DNA from: CAYYMD01 sp964472875
GTDB lineage: Bacteria; Planctomycetota; Phycisphaerae; SM23-33
Assembly: GCA_964472875.1 (NCBI GenBank)
Contig: CAYYMD010000040.1
Location: 1 to 27,715 of the forward strand
DNA: 27,715 nucleotides
Reading direction: 5' to 3'
Part shown: one piece after another, positions 6,247 through 15,260 of the stretch
How positions within the stretch are numbered: the first letter of the stretch is position 1
Layout of the letters: each line of letters begins with the position of its first letter
Notes under the pieces: model-generated
Seen by the model: the letters and a program-made list of their open reading frames with translations, nothing else
What the model was told of the DNA's origin: nothing
Databases searched by the model: none
Position numbers and translations under genes: made by a program

Positions 6247-8073
6247 CTATTTGCCGAGTATGATACAGATTCTCGTGCCCTGTCCGGGCGCCGATTTCAC
6301 ATCCATGTCGCCGCCGAGATTGTGGACGCGCTCGCGTATGGAAAACAGGCCGAATCCCCTCAGCGAGGCCCCATTCGCGCCCGCGGCCGCGGGGTCGAAC
6401 CCCTTCCCGTCATCCTCCACGCACAGGTACAGCCGCCCCCCGTGGCCTCTGAGCCGCACGCGGACTTCCGCGGCCTCGGCGTAACGCGCCGCGTTGTTCA
6501 GCAGTTCGTTTACGGCCCTGAAGACAAAGAACCGCGTGCCCTCATCCGGCTGCGGCGCCCGCTCATCGGCATCGAGGCGGAAACCGGCCGGATATTTGTG
6601 ATTGAACTGCTCCACGAGCCACTGAAGGGCCGGGACAAGGCCGGATTCGTACAACATGGGCGGGCACAACTCGAACGTGAGCGTCCGCACCGCCTGCGAG
6701 ACCTTGCGCAACAGTTTCCGCGACTTCTCCAGCGACTGCTTCTGCCGGTCGGTCAGTTGCGCTTCGTTGAGGACCTGCAGGTGCAGACTAAGTCCGCCCA
6801 GCGACTGGCTGACCTCGTCGTGCAGGCCCTCGGCCACGCGCCGCCGCTCCTGCTCCTCCGCCTGCGAGAGCGCATCGGCGAGTCTCCGCAGCCGCTGCTG
6901 ATAATCCAGCAACGCCCGCTCGGCCTTTTTCTGTTCGGTGATGTCAATGACGAATCCCCGCAGGCCGACTACGCGGCCGGCATCCTTTACGGGCGCTGAA
7001 CGTATGAGGGCCGGAAACCTGCTGCCGTCCCTGCGGATTGCGGTGTATTCCGTCAGGCCCAGCGAGCCGGAAGCCATTACGCTGCGCATGTTCGCCTCCG
7101 CCCTGTCGCGGTCCTCGGGGGCTATCATGTCCAGGCAGTTCAGTTTCCAGTACGGCTCGCCTCTGGGGTGCCGGAAACTCTCGTAGGCGCCGCGGTTTAC
7201 GAAAGTGAGGTTGCCCTCTGTATCGGCCTCGAAGATGGTCTCGGGCAGCAGTTCCGCCAGGTCGCGGAATCGCTGCTCGCTGGCGCGCAGCGCCTCCTCG
7301 GCGCGACTGCGGTCGGTGATATCCTGTCCCGAGCTCAGCGTGCCGACGATGTTGCCGTTGTCATCTTTGAGCAACTTGTTGTGCCAGGCAATGAGGCGCT
7401 TTCGGCCGTCGGGCGTTATTACGGCATTTTCGAAGTATTCCGCGGCCTCCAGGCGCCCGGCTATTAACTCGGCGAATCCCGTTTTTGTCCGCCGTCGGTC
7501 CTCAACCGGGATAAATTTGTCGAACCAGTCCTGGTCTATTATTTCGTCCCGTTTCACGCCGAGAACTTCGCAGCCCTTGCGATTCATCAGTGTAACCCGG
7601 CCACGCGCGTCCAGGGCAATTACTATAACGCCGACAACCTCGAGGTATCTCTCCGCCCTGTCGCGCTCACGCCTCAGTTCCTTCTCGGCCCGCCTGCGGT
7701 CGGTGATATCCGAACTGTATATGGCCAGGGCGGCAACCTCGCCGGCAGGGTTCGATATCGGATTCAGCCGGTTGTGCATAATGCGGCCGTCCCGGCTGTC
7801 TTCGAACTCGAGAGGCCGCCGCGTATCGACCGCCACGCGAACCCATTGTCGGCGTTGTTCCGCTGTTTCCTCGGGCAGGTAATCGTAAATGTTCGAGCCG
7901 AGCAACTCATCGCGCCTCCGGCCGAGCCGCCTCGCTAACACTGCATTACATTCCAGCACCCTGCCGTCGGGCTCTATCAGCAACATCGAATCCGGCGCGG
8001 CGTCGAGCAATGCCTTTACCTTGCGTTTGTTAAAATCAGAAGATTGGTTGTGCTGGGAACCTCCGGCGGGCAT
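6247..8073 (-). CDS. Soluble PAS-domain sensor histidine kinase (HisKA_3 type)
   Basis: A cytoplasmic two-component kinase with no transmembrane segment or signal peptide. Three PAS/PAC units occupy about residues 24-135, 140-260 and 268-388, each ending in a (D)ITxxxxAE motif. The HisKA_3 dimerisation domain carries the phospho-acceptor His in ERRRVAEGLHDEVSQSLGG (about residue 418). The HATPase domain has ELLNNAARYA (N box), EDDGKGFD (G1) and GFGLFSIRERV (G2). Kinases of this NarX/DesK-like class normally pass phosphate to LuxR-type response regulators; none is encoded next to it, so the partner is elsewhere. A GTG at 8077-8079 would add two codons, but GAGGAG lies five bases before the ATG at 8071-8073, so that start is preferred. 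The signal is unknown. Confidence 0.93.
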   Translation of the reverse strand: MPAGGSQHNQSSDFNKRKVKALLDAAPDSMLLIEPDGRVLECNAVLARRLGRRRDELLGSNIYDYLPEETAEQRRQWVRVAVDTRRPLEFEDSRDGRIMHNRLNPISNPAGEVAALAIYSSDITDRRRAEKELRRERDRAERYLEVVGVIVIALDARGRVTLMNRKGCEVLGVKRDEIIDQDWFDKFIPVEDRRRTKTGFAELIAGRLEAAEYFENAVITPDGRKRLIAWHNKLLKDDNGNIVGTLSSGQDITDRSRAEEALRASEQRFRDLAELLPETIFEADTEGNLTFVNRGAYESFRHPRGEPYWKLNCLDMIAPEDRDRAEANMRSVMASGSLGLTEYTAIRRDGSRFPALIRSAPVKDAGRVVGLRGFVIDITEQKKAERALLDYQQRLRRLADALSQAEEQERRRVAEGLHDEVSQSLGGLSLHLQVLNEAQLTDRQKQSLEKSRKLLRKVSQAVRTLTFELCPPMLYESGLVPALQWLVEQFNHKYPAGFRLDADERAPQPDEGTRFFVFRAVNELLNNAARYAEAAEVRVRLRGHGGRLYLCVEDDGKGFDPAAAGANGASLRGFGLFSIRERVHNLGGDMDVKSAPGQGTRICIILGK

Positions 8074-8079
8074 GGACAC

Positions 8080-8349
8080 TCCTCGATTAATTTACAAATA
8101 ACTCTCTTCGAACATTACGGCATTGTAAAGCAGGCCGGTTCGCACTTCCAGCCGCGGCTGATCGATATCTTCTGTGACTCGCTGGACGAGTTGCCTCTCC
8201 GTCAGAGTTTTATAATAAAACTCCCACCGGCGGTTCTGCCGAATAAAGAAGCACCGCCGGCAAAGGCGGTGCTTCCTGTGCGATCTGCATTCAGGTCTTA
8301 TCGTGCTGTGCTATGAGTTTGAATCGCCGGCACAGTAACGGTTTAATTT
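8080..8349. other. Intergenic stretch with terminator, no gene recognised
   Basis: Between the histidine kinase start and the stop of the secreted metal-binding-type protein, both on the - strand, I find only the hairpin terminator at 8241-8275. A 90-aa + strand frame crosses it but lacks a ribosome binding site and any family resemblance. Confidence 0.5.
8241..8275 (-). terminator. Intrinsic terminator downstream of the 8350-8976 gene
   Basis: GAAGCACCGCC and GGCGGTGCTTC form an 11-bp perfect stem with a six-base loop. On the - strand it is followed by TTTATTC, so it would end transcription coming from the gene at 8350-8976. A similar GC hairpin style recurs in repeats elsewhere in the window. 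Confidence 0.65.
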
Positions 8350-8976
8350 TCAGTCGTCGGATTCGGCCATGGCGGCATTGAGCTTCTGCCGCTTTTGCTC
8401 GTTACTGAGCTTGTCCCACTTGGTTGGGCAGCCCTTGCAGCAAAAGCCGACCTTCTTGCCCTTCCACGTGCGGGTCAGTTTTGCCGGCACATCATCCTGG
8501 TCCAGTTTTGTCCCCATTATGGGACACCGTGGATTTACCACCGATACTTCACCATTATCGTCCCCATTGTCATCGTTATCATCATCGCCCTTTTTCATCT
8601 CCTTTTTATGCGCATGTTCCTCCTTCATTTTCTTCATTTGTTTTTTCATGTCCGCCTGGCACTTTTCGACCTTGTCCAGAATCTTATCCAGTTTCTTTAC
8701 TGTAGCGTCGGCGTCTTCGGACTCGGCGGTCTTTTTGGCGTCCATAAGCATTTTTTCCATCTTCTTGGAACGTTTCAGCCGGCTTTTGCACTCCTTATAT
8801 TGCCAGGACTCTTCGCGTTCGCCTTCTTTCTCCGCCGAGCTCTTATGCTTCATCATCTGCTCGGCCTTGCCGTGCTCTGTTTCCTGCTTGGCCATGGCCC
8901 GGGCCGGTACAACCAGCATCCCAACTGCCAGGAGCACGCATGCCACCACCATTCTTCTCATTCCTGCATCCGTCAT
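8350..8976 (-). CDS. Secreted Lys-rich protein with C-terminal TRASH/YHS-like Cys module
   Basis: The 208-aa product starts with a Sec signal peptide (MRRMVVACVLLAVGMLVVPARA, cleavage expected near residue 27). A long, highly charged Lys/Glu/Met-rich helix follows (about 30-130), probably coiled coil, then a Asp/Asn-rich stretch (GDDDNDDNGDDNGE). The C-terminal module has CPIMGTKLD, WKGKKVGFCCKGCPTKW and LSNEQKRQKL. This cysteine pattern resembles TRASH/YHS-like metal-binding modules common in secreted planctomycete proteins, so periplasmic metal binding is inferred; the true function is unknown. AAGGAG lies six bases before the ATG. A strong terminator follows the gene. It is divergent from the alkaline phosphatase gene. 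Confidence 0.85.
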   Translation of the reverse strand: MTDAGMRRMVVACVLLAVGMLVVPARAMAKQETEHGKAEQMMKHKSSAEKEGEREESWQYKECKSRLKRSKKMEKMLMDAKKTAESEDADATVKKLDKILDKVEKCQADMKKQMKKMKEEHAHKKEMKKGDDDNDDNGDDNGEVSVVNPRCPIMGTKLDQDDVPAKLTRTWKGKKVGFCCKGCPTKWDKLSNEQKRQKLNAAMAESDD

Positions 8977-9111
8977 GGTTTTCTCCTTTCGTTAAAAAGA
9001 GACCTAAAAAATTTATTCACAATGTAATTATAGCGCCAGGGAAGTACTCTATTGATATTTTTACCTAAGTTCCCTGAAAGCCGGATACTTTCAACCGATG
9101 ACAAAGAGGTA

Positions 9112-9117
9112 TATAAT
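9112..9117 (+). promoter_or_regulatory. Putative -10 box for the alkaline phosphatase gene
   Basis: A perfect TATAAT lies 50 bases before the chosen start. The sequence 17 bases upstream (TTTCAA) is a poor -35 match, so activation by a regulator is possible. No convincing Pho box was recognised. Confidence 0.4.
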
Positions 9118-9166
9118 CTTTTTAACAAGACCAGGACATTAAGAACTCGCCATGGGAGAAATCGAA

Positions 9167-10612
9167 ATGAAGGTTCAGCACAAAATCGGGTTTTTATTAG
9201 TACTGATTTGTACATCGCTGGCCTCACAGGCCCGCGCCCGCGCGGCTGAGCAATCTGCTCCGCTGAGGCGGGCAAAAAATGTCATTTTGATGATTGGCGA
9301 CGGCATGGGATTCAACAGCGTGGCCTGCGCCGATTACTACGAGCACGGCAATGCCGGCCGGCAGGCATACGAGCAATTTCCCGTGCGGCTGGCATGCAGC
9401 ACGTATTGCCTGGGCGATGACGGCAAGGCCACCGGCTACGACGCGGAACGCTTCTGGAACCAGGTAGCCCACCCCGACGACGCCGGGGCTCGCGTTGCGG
9501 CGACGGACTCCGCCGCGGCGACGACGGCTCTGCACACCGGCCAAAAGACACGCCGCGGGGCTATAAACGTGGATGTCCACCATAAGCCGCTGACGACAAT
9601 CGGGCAGATTGCACATGAGACCGGGCGACGTGTCGGCGTAGTGACGACCGTGCAGCTTTCGCACGCCACGCCGGCTGGCGTGTGGGCTCATAATCGTTCG
9701 CGCGGCCGATACGCCGCCATCGCCAAAGAGATGATATGCGACAGCGGACTGGACGTAATCATCGGCTGCGGACATCCGGAATACGACAGCAACGCAAAAC
9801 CCGTGCCACCGGAAAAGAAGGATTTTCGCTACGTCGGCGGGCATGACACATGGAACAGTATTAAAGAAAACGGCGCCGAGAAGGGCTGGCCCCTCATAGA
9901 GGACGAGGCGGCGTTTGAAGCCATTGCGGCTAACCCGTCCAAGGCGCCCCGGCGGCTGCTCGGCATACCCCGTGTGCGATCGACTCTGCAATGCAAGCGC
10001 GACGGCGACCGTATCAATGCCAATGTCCCCACACTGGCGACGCTGAGCCGCGCCGCCTTGAACGTACTTGGTCGCGGCGACGACGGATTCTATCTCACCG
10101 TCGAAGGCGGAGCGGTGGACTGGGCCAATCACGGCCGAAATCTGCCGCGAATGCTGGAGGAAATGCATGATTTCAATCGGGCTGTCGAGGCCGTCGTGGC
10201 TTGGGTCGAGGCCAACAGCAGCTGGTCCGAAACACTGGTAATAGTCACCTCGGACCACGAATGTGGGCAGCTGTTCGGCCCTGACGTTTCGGAGAATCCG
10301 GACAGTTGGCCGGTCGTCAACAACGGCAAGGGCAAACTGCCCGGCGCGAAATACTACTCCGGCAGGCATACAAACGCCCTGGTGCCCTTGTACGCCAAAG
10401 GACCGGGGGCCGGGCTGTTCGAGGATATTGCCCGCCGGCGCGACCCGGTATATGGGCCATTCGTGGATAACACGGACATATTCCGGGTTATGCGACAGAT
10501 GCTTGGAGCGCGTAGCGCGGTCGGCCGCAGGCCGTTCTATAGTGACGTAACCACAAAAAATACATTATCAATAAACTCTTCTGCTCAGAAGCACCGACGG
10601 AATGACTTTTAA
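9167..10612 (+). CDS. phoA: Secreted alkaline phosphatase
   Basis: A phosphomonoesterase of the PhoA superfamily, exported to release phosphate. Residues 1-27 form a Sec signal peptide (MKVQHKIGFLLVLICTSLAS...). Family motifs follow in order: NVILMIGDGMG (metal-ligand Asp45), TDSAAAATTALHTG (Ser115 is the likely phosphorylated nucleophile), a GGAVDWANHGRN segment, VTSDHECGQL (metal-binding Asp-His) and GRHTNALVPLYAKG (metal-binding His). The length of about 481 aa is normal. An ATG at 9152 would add five codons but has no ribosome binding site, whereas GGGAG precedes the ATG at 9167 by about eight bases and puts the signal peptide at the N-terminus. The gene converges with rarA. The gene symbol reflects family resemblance only. 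Confidence 0.92.
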   Translation: MKVQHKIGFLLVLICTSLASQARARAAEQSAPLRRAKNVILMIGDGMGFNSVACADYYEHGNAGRQAYEQFPVRLACSTYCLGDDGKATGYDAERFWNQVAHPDDAGARVAATDSAAATTALHTGQKTRRGAINVDVHHKPLTTIGQIAHETGRRVGVVTTVQLSHATPAGVWAHNRSRGRYAAIAKEMICDSGLDVIIGCGHPEYDSNAKPVPPEKKDFRYVGGHDTWNSIKENGAEKGWPLIEDEAAFEAIAANPSKAPRRLLGIPRVRSTLQCKRDGDRINANVPTLATLSRAALNVLGRGDDGFYLTVEGGAVDWANHGRNLPRMLEEMHDFNRAVEAVVAWVEANSSWSETLVIVTSDHECGQLFGPDVSENPDSWPVVNNGKGKLPGAKYYSGRHTNALVPLYAKGPGAGLFEDIARRRDPVYGPFVDNTDIFRVMRQMLGARSAVGRRPFYSDVTTKNTLSINSSAQKHRRNDF

Positions 10613-10647
10613 GCGTAAGTCTGCAGGTTCGCTGTCCATGGTCAAAC

Positions 10648-11988
10648 CTACGATTCGCCGGCTTTGAGTTTTTCCACCCACTTGAGATATTTGCGGATAT
10701 ACTTTTCATAACCCCGGTCAGCGGGTTGGTAGTATTTCTTTTCCACGCCGAGGTATTCCATATCGGGCGCGACGCCACCGGTGTAATCGTGGGCGTACTT
10801 GTAGTCCCTGGCGTAACCGTACTGCTCGGCCATGCCCGGGTGCGGAGCGTTGCGCAGAGACTTGGGCACCGGCACAGTGCGGTCATTCTTGACGTCCGAC
10901 ATGGCAGCCGATATCGCCCGACACGACGCGTTTGACTTCGGCGCGCAGGCCATGTAAGTAGTCGCCTGGGCGAGCGTCAACTGGCACTCGGGCAGTCCGA
11001 TCTTGTCGGTTATGTCGAACGCGGCCGCAGCCACGGTTATCGCCCGCGGGTCGGCGTTGCCGATATCCTCGCTGGCCAGTATCGCTATCCGCCTGGCGAT
11101 AAAGCGGGGATCCTCCCCGGCCGCTATCATCCGCGCCAGCCAGTACACAGCGGCGTCGGGGTCGCTGCCCCGCATGGATTTTATGAAAGCGCTGGCGGCG
11201 TCGTAGTGGTAATCGCCGGTGCGGTCGTATTGAACGGCCTTGGCCTGTATGGATTCCTGGGCGACGGTCAGGTCGAAGTTAATCGGCGCCTTTTCGTTTT
11301 CGGCGGACTTGAGCTGGCTGAGGACGCCGACCTCCAGTGCGGTAAGCGCCCGGCGTGCGTCGCCGTCGGATATTTTCGCCAGGTGCTCCAGGGCCTCGTC
11401 GGTGGCCTTTACGTTATATCGGCCCAGGCCGCGCTCCTTGTCGGCCAGGGCGCGCTTCAGCAGCGAGATAATGTCCGCCTCACAAAGCGGTGAAAACTTA
11501 AATATCGTGGACCGCGACAGAAGCGGCGAATTGATGGTGAAAAACGGATTCTCCGTGGTGGCCCCGATGAGAATAACCGTACCGTTTTCCACGTCGTCCA
11601 GCAGGACGTCCTGCTGGGCACGGTTGAAGCGGTGCAACTCGTCGATGAACACCACCGTCCGCTTGCCGGTGGATGCCAGGGCCGCGCGGGCCCGCTCGAT
11701 AATCTCGCGAACTTCCTTTACCGTGGCCGAGGCGCCGTTGAGCATGTGGAAATGGCAGGAAATATGCCGCGCGATAACGTGCGCCAGCGTGGTCTTTCCC
11801 GAGCCCGGCGGGCCGTGAAATACCAGCGAACTGAGCCGGTCGGCCTCCAGCATGCGGCGCAGCATCTTGCCCTCTCCGAGAAACTCTTCCTGGCCGAGTA
11901 TCTCCGCCAGTGTGCGGGGGCGCATTCTGACCGCAAGCGGCGCGTTGGCCTTTACTGCTGCGTCTTCAGATTCCTTGAACAAATCCAT
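10648..11988 (-). CDS. rarA: Replication-associated recombination protein RarA (MgsA), AAA+ ATPase
   Basis: A clamp-loader-like AAA+ ATPase that acts at stalled replication forks. The 446 aa begin with LAVRMRPRTLAEILGQ. They contain Walker A GPPGSGKTT (59-67), Walker B VVFIDELHRF (Asp116, Glu117), sensor 1 LIGATTENP and an arginine-finger region LLSRSTIFKF. The C-terminal MgsA tetramerisation part has YHYDAASAFIKSMRGSDPDAA, YWLARMIAAGEDPRFIARR and ASEDIGNADP, all typical. No clear Shine-Dalgarno precedes the ATG; TATAATATAAT-like sequence lies about 25-35 bases upstream. It stands alone between convergent phoA and the upstream lptD. Confidence 0.95.
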   Translation of the reverse strand: MDLFKESEDAAVKANAPLAVRMRPRTLAEILGQEEFLGEGKMLRRMLEADRLSSLVFHGPPGSGKTTLAHVIARHISCHFHMLNGASATVKEVREIIERARAALASTGKRTVVFIDELHRFNRAQQDVLLDDVENGTVILIGATTENPFFTINSPLLSRSTIFKFSPLCEADIISLLKRALADKERGLGRYNVKATDEALEHLAKISDGDARRALTALEVGVLSQLKSAENEKAPINFDLTVAQESIQAKAVQYDRTGDYHYDAASAFIKSMRGSDPDAAVYWLARMIAAGEDPRFIARRIAILASEDIGNADPRAITVAAAAFDITDKIGLPECQLTLAQATTYMACAPKSNASCRAISAAMSDVKNDRTVPVPKSLRNAPHPGMAEQYGYARDYKYAHDYTGGVAPDMEYLGVEKKYYQPADRGYEKYIRKYLKWVEKLKAGES

Positions 11989-12101
11989 AGCCGGGGCCTG
12001 TATGATTACAAAATTATATTATAACGCAGCCACCGGCGTTTTGACGAATTGTTCTACGCGGTCCGCGTCGTTAAGAAAAGAAAGCGGGGTTCCATTTCGG
12101 C

Positions 12102-15095
12102 TCAGTTCCGGTCGCTGGACCGTCCCAGCACGGACATCCGTCCCGAGCCGATGCGGAATTCGGGCACTCCCTCCGGCCAGACCGTCAGGATAAGACCGAC
12201 ATCATCCTGGGTCTCGTCATACAGGAAGGTGAAGCCGACGTACCAGCGGGGGAACTTCCGCACGAATGAAAATGTGGTCGACATGTTTTCACCGCCGTTA
12301 AATTCGAAATCGTACTGCTGGAAGGCGCTGAGCGAATATTTCTTTGTCAACTGGTACCTGAGCCCGGCGGTGCCTACCGTGGAATCGAGGTCGCGAATGT
12401 ATCTTCCGCCCAGGTAATACCGCAGACGTGGGTTTCTGGAAACGGCCAGACCGGCGCCCGCTCTGCCGAAATCGCCTTCATCCACGTCGAAATTGGTGTC
12501 GGCCAGAAATGTTGTGGAATCCGACACGTGCCACGTGTACTCGGTGTTGATGTTGTTTCGTCCGATGGAGTTTTCGGGACGATACATGAAGTACCTGCCG
12601 TCGGCGACAATATTTTCGTCGTTGGGGTTATCGAAAACTCCGGCCTTTATGTCCAGCCGCATCCAGTCGGTTGTATGCCGGTCGCCCTTCGGGCCTCGCT
12701 TGGTCTGCAAACGCTGGTAAATGCCGAACCCCGCTCCGCTGAGGCGTCCCAGGTGCTGCTCTATGTCGGGATCCAGCGGGTACAGATCCGACGGCGACAC
12801 TCCGCCGGCGGTCGATAAGAAGCCGGTAACCTCCGGCGTAATAATGTGCTTTAGGCCGTGAACATCCCACAGCCGGCTTTGCGCCCTCTCGTACACTCGC
12901 CATATGTGAGCGTTGGACTTGACGCCGATCTGACCGTAAGGTCGGAATTCGTCTTCGTCATCGTCGCTGGCGGCCGTCTCCGGCGGTGTTTCGCCCCAGT
13001 AGGTAAGTCGGCCGGTGGCATACGGCACAACATTTACCGGGCCCAGACGCAGCGGCCAGTCGATTTCCTCGCGCGTGTCGAACCTGCCGAACCAGTCGCT
13101 GTCATCGTTCGACAGAAAGTTGGCATAGTTCAGTCGCTTTGCACCGGCGTGCGACTCGCTGAAGAACGTCAGATTGTCGCCGAACAGCGGCTGGCCTATC
13201 ATGTGAAAGCCGAAATCGGGCGCAGATTCGGCGCGTGTGAAGAAGCGGTTGAGCTGCCCCTTGAATAACGTGGTGAAGGCCCAGTTGTCGCGCTGCTTTT
13301 TGGCGTATAGCAGGGTTTCCTGTTCCTTTCCGGCCCAGAACTCGGCCGGGAAAAACTCCCGCAGGAAATTTTTGTCTTCTATGTAACTCATCTCGGCCTG
13401 TAACATCCAGTCGGCCGGCAGAAACTGCTTGTGTCGGGCGAGGAACCGACCGCGATACTTGGGGGCTTCAATATCTTCGAGTTCATCCCCGAAGTCATCT
13501 TCCTGTTCCTGGTCGATTACCCCGTAAGCATCCCAGTAGCCGGAATACCTTGTCCTGTCATAATCACCGGTGACGCCCAGGACAGTGCCGCGTTTGTACT
13601 GGTCAATCTCCAATCCACCCGAGAAGCCCTCAGGTTCCACCAGTCCCAGTGCTCTGAACAGGTCCCACTCGGTCTCAACGCCGATGCCGAAGTCGCCGTA
13701 ACTGCCAACCTCCGCCTTGTGCAGTGCGGTGTCGCCCTCGGTCAGGTCGGCGCGGTAATAAGGCCAGTATAAAAACGGAATTGACCGCACGTTGAAGGTG
13801 GAGTGCTTGATTTTTGCATCCCAGGAACGCTCGCCCAGGCGCTCGCCCGTTTCCGGGTCGTATGGAGTCTTGTCCATGAGGTAAGCCGTTTTGGCGCCGA
13901 TGTGATACGTGGGCGTGTAAAAATCGCTGGTGGTAACCTTGGCGTTTTTGAACCATATTTCCCTTGCCGACAGCGCCCTGAACTCCTCGGCCCGGATGTA
14001 AATCGGAATGTCACGGTTCTTCTGGATGGTACGGAAAACGGCGTTGGGTACGATGGCCCTGTCGGTGGTGAAATCGTAGAAGGCCTTCGGCCCTCGGAGG
14101 TAGCGCTCACCGCGAGCTATTATAACATCGTCCTCCAGGTATACGCCGGTGACGACTTCTTCGCCTCCGCCCGGACCGGGCAGGCCCCTCAACGGAGGAC
14201 TGACCGGACTGGCAGTGTCCTTGGAAGGTGGGCGGTCTTTGTCTGTATAAGGCCTGGAAAACACCACCGCCGACTGCGACCGCATTTCCATAAACAAATC
14301 GCTGTCGGGATTGCCCTGGGCGAGGTAAACGTTTCCGCTGGCCACGGTAACGCGGACCCCGTCGCGCATCTCGGAGGTGAATTTGTCCGCGCGGAACCGA
14401 ACCGGAAGCGACGCCCTCTTTGCCGGGCGGGTCGCCGGTACCGTGGCCGGCGTTGCCCGCCGGTCTTCATCCGGCTGCTCCTGCACAACTTCTTCTTCTG
14501 TATCAATCGCCGGGCGCGTATCGGCTGCTTTGCCCTCACCGGCGTTGGTTATAACCGGTTGCGTGGCGGGCCGGGTGGCCGGCCTGGTGGTTGGACCCTT
14601 TTTGGCTTTGACGGCCCGTCGGTAAAGGGGGAACTTCTCCAGAGAAGTCGAACTCAACCGCCCGGAAGCGATTATCTGTCCCTCGATGGGCAATGTCACA
14701 AGCATGGTCCTGTCTGTGGCGGTTGTGCCGTCCGGCTCTACGACCTTTGCGTCGCCCTCGACATACACCGTGATGTGATGCTGGTTGGTATCACCCTTCC
14801 GCTTAGTGTCTATCCATATGACCGCGTCACGGCCTGTTATATTGTGCTCGCCGGCAACAAGGCGAAAATCCCCCACCACTACAGATACTCGCCGGCTGTC
14901 CTGGCTGAACCAGTGAATTTCCCTGCCGGTGATATGCGCATCCTCGTGAATGAATTCCTGTCTACCGGCAGGGCGCGTCCTGGGCGCACCCTGAGCCGGT
15001 GCGCTATCCTTCATCGCCCACGCCAGCGCAAGCGCGAGGCATAAGCGTGTCATGCCGGTCAACGTTATTTTGCCGCCACAGCGTCGCGGACTCAT
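12102..15095 (-). CDS. lptD: LPS-assembly protein LptD (OstA-like), outer-membrane beta-barrel
   Basis: The 997-aa protein is expected to insert lipopolysaccharide into the outer leaflet of the outer membrane. A hydrophobic export signal lies at about 15-35 (MTRLCLALALAWAMKD). OstA/LptA-like repeats follow (GDFRLVAGEHNITGRDAVIW; VTVASGNVYLAQGN), interrupted at about 160-235 by a Thr-Arg-Pro-Ala-rich linker (TRPATRPATQP...) typical of planctomycete proteins. The barrel-forming LptD part runs from about 340 to the C-terminus (LRGPKAFYDFTT, SIPFLYWPYYR) with alternating aromatic strands. The ATG at 15093-15095 has no good ribosome binding site; the internal ATG of MTRLCLAL would give a more conventional signal peptide, so the start is uncertain by 14 codons. 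A TTGACC-N16-TATAAT promoter lies upstream. Confidence 0.88.
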   Translation of the reverse strand: MSPRRCGGKITLTGMTRLCLALALAWAMKDSAPAQGAPRTRPAGRQEFIHEDAHITGREIHWFSQDSRRVSVVVGDFRLVAGEHNITGRDAVIWIDTKRKGDTNQHHITVYVEGDAKVVEPDGTTATDRTMLVTLPIEGQIIASGRLSSTSLEKFPLYRRAVKAKKGPTTRPATRPATQPVITNAGEGKAADTRPAIDTEEEVVQEQPDEDRRATPATVPATRPAKRASLPVRFRADKFTSEMRDGVRVTVASGNVYLAQGNPDSDLFMEMRSQSAVVFSRPYTDKDRPPSKDTASPVSPPLRGLPGPGGGEEVVTGVYLEDDVIIARGERYLRGPKAFYDFTTDRAIVPNAVFRTIQKNRDIPIYIRAEEFRALSAREIWFKNAKVTTSDFYTPTYHIGAKTAYLMDKTPYDPETGERLGERSWDAKIKHSTFNVRSIPFLYWPYYRADLTEGDTALHKAEVGSYGDFGIGVETEWDLFRALGLVEPEGFSGGLEIDQYKRGTVLGVTGDYDRTRYSGYWDAYGVIDQEQEDDFGDELEDIEAPKYRGRFLARHKQFLPADWMLQAEMSYIEDKNFLREFFPAEFWAGKEQETLLYAKKQRDNWAFTTLFKGQLNRFFTRAESAPDFGFHMIGQPLFGDNLTFFSESHAGAKRLNYANFLSNDDSDWFGRFDTREEIDWPLRLGPVNVVPYATGRLTYWGETPPETAASDDDEDEFRPYGQIGVKSNAHIWRVYERAQSRLWDVHGLKHIITPEVTGFLSTAGGVSPSDLYPLDPDIEQHLGRLSGAGFGIYQRLQTKRGPKGDRHTTDWMRLDIKAGVFDNPNDENIVADGRYFMYRPENSIGRNNINTEYTWHVSDSTTFLADTNFDVDEGDFGRAGAGLAVSRNPRLRYYLGGRYIRDLDSTVGTAGLRYQLTKKYSLSAFQQYDFEFNGGENMSTTFSFVRKFPRWYVGFTFLYDETQDDVGLILTVWPEGVPEFRIGSGRMSVLGRSSDRN

Positions 15096-15140
15096 TAAAT
15101 ATCTCGCAAATATGGAATGTATATAATCTAAACCGCTGCG

Positions 15141-15168
15141 ATTATATGTTCGGCGCCGCGCCGGTCAA
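15141..15168 (-). promoter_or_regulatory. lptD promoter
   Basis: On the - strand TTGACC (15168-15163) and a perfect TATAAT (15146-15141) are separated by 16 bases. The start would be near 15134, about 40 bases before the lptD ATG. This suggests lptD is not simply the tail of the pyrH operon. Confidence 0.65.
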
Positions 15169-15260
15169 ACCTTCTTTTGGATATGTTAACAGCCGACAGC
15201 AAATTCCGCCGGCGTGTAAGCCATGAAATGCTTGTATTGGCGGGCCCGCCCTGTGCCAAT

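Noticed and set aside
6115..6999. 294-codon + strand frame opposite the histidine kinase
   Set aside because: It is the complement of the kinase gene, starts inside the tracrRNA terminator and has no ribosome binding site.
9224..10369. 381-codon - strand frame opposite the alkaline phosphatase
   Set aside because: It mirrors a gene with clear catalytic motifs; its translation shows no family pattern.
13803..15044. 413-codon + strand frame opposite lptD
   Set aside because: It is an antisense shadow in high-GC DNA; lptD motifs are clear on the - strand.
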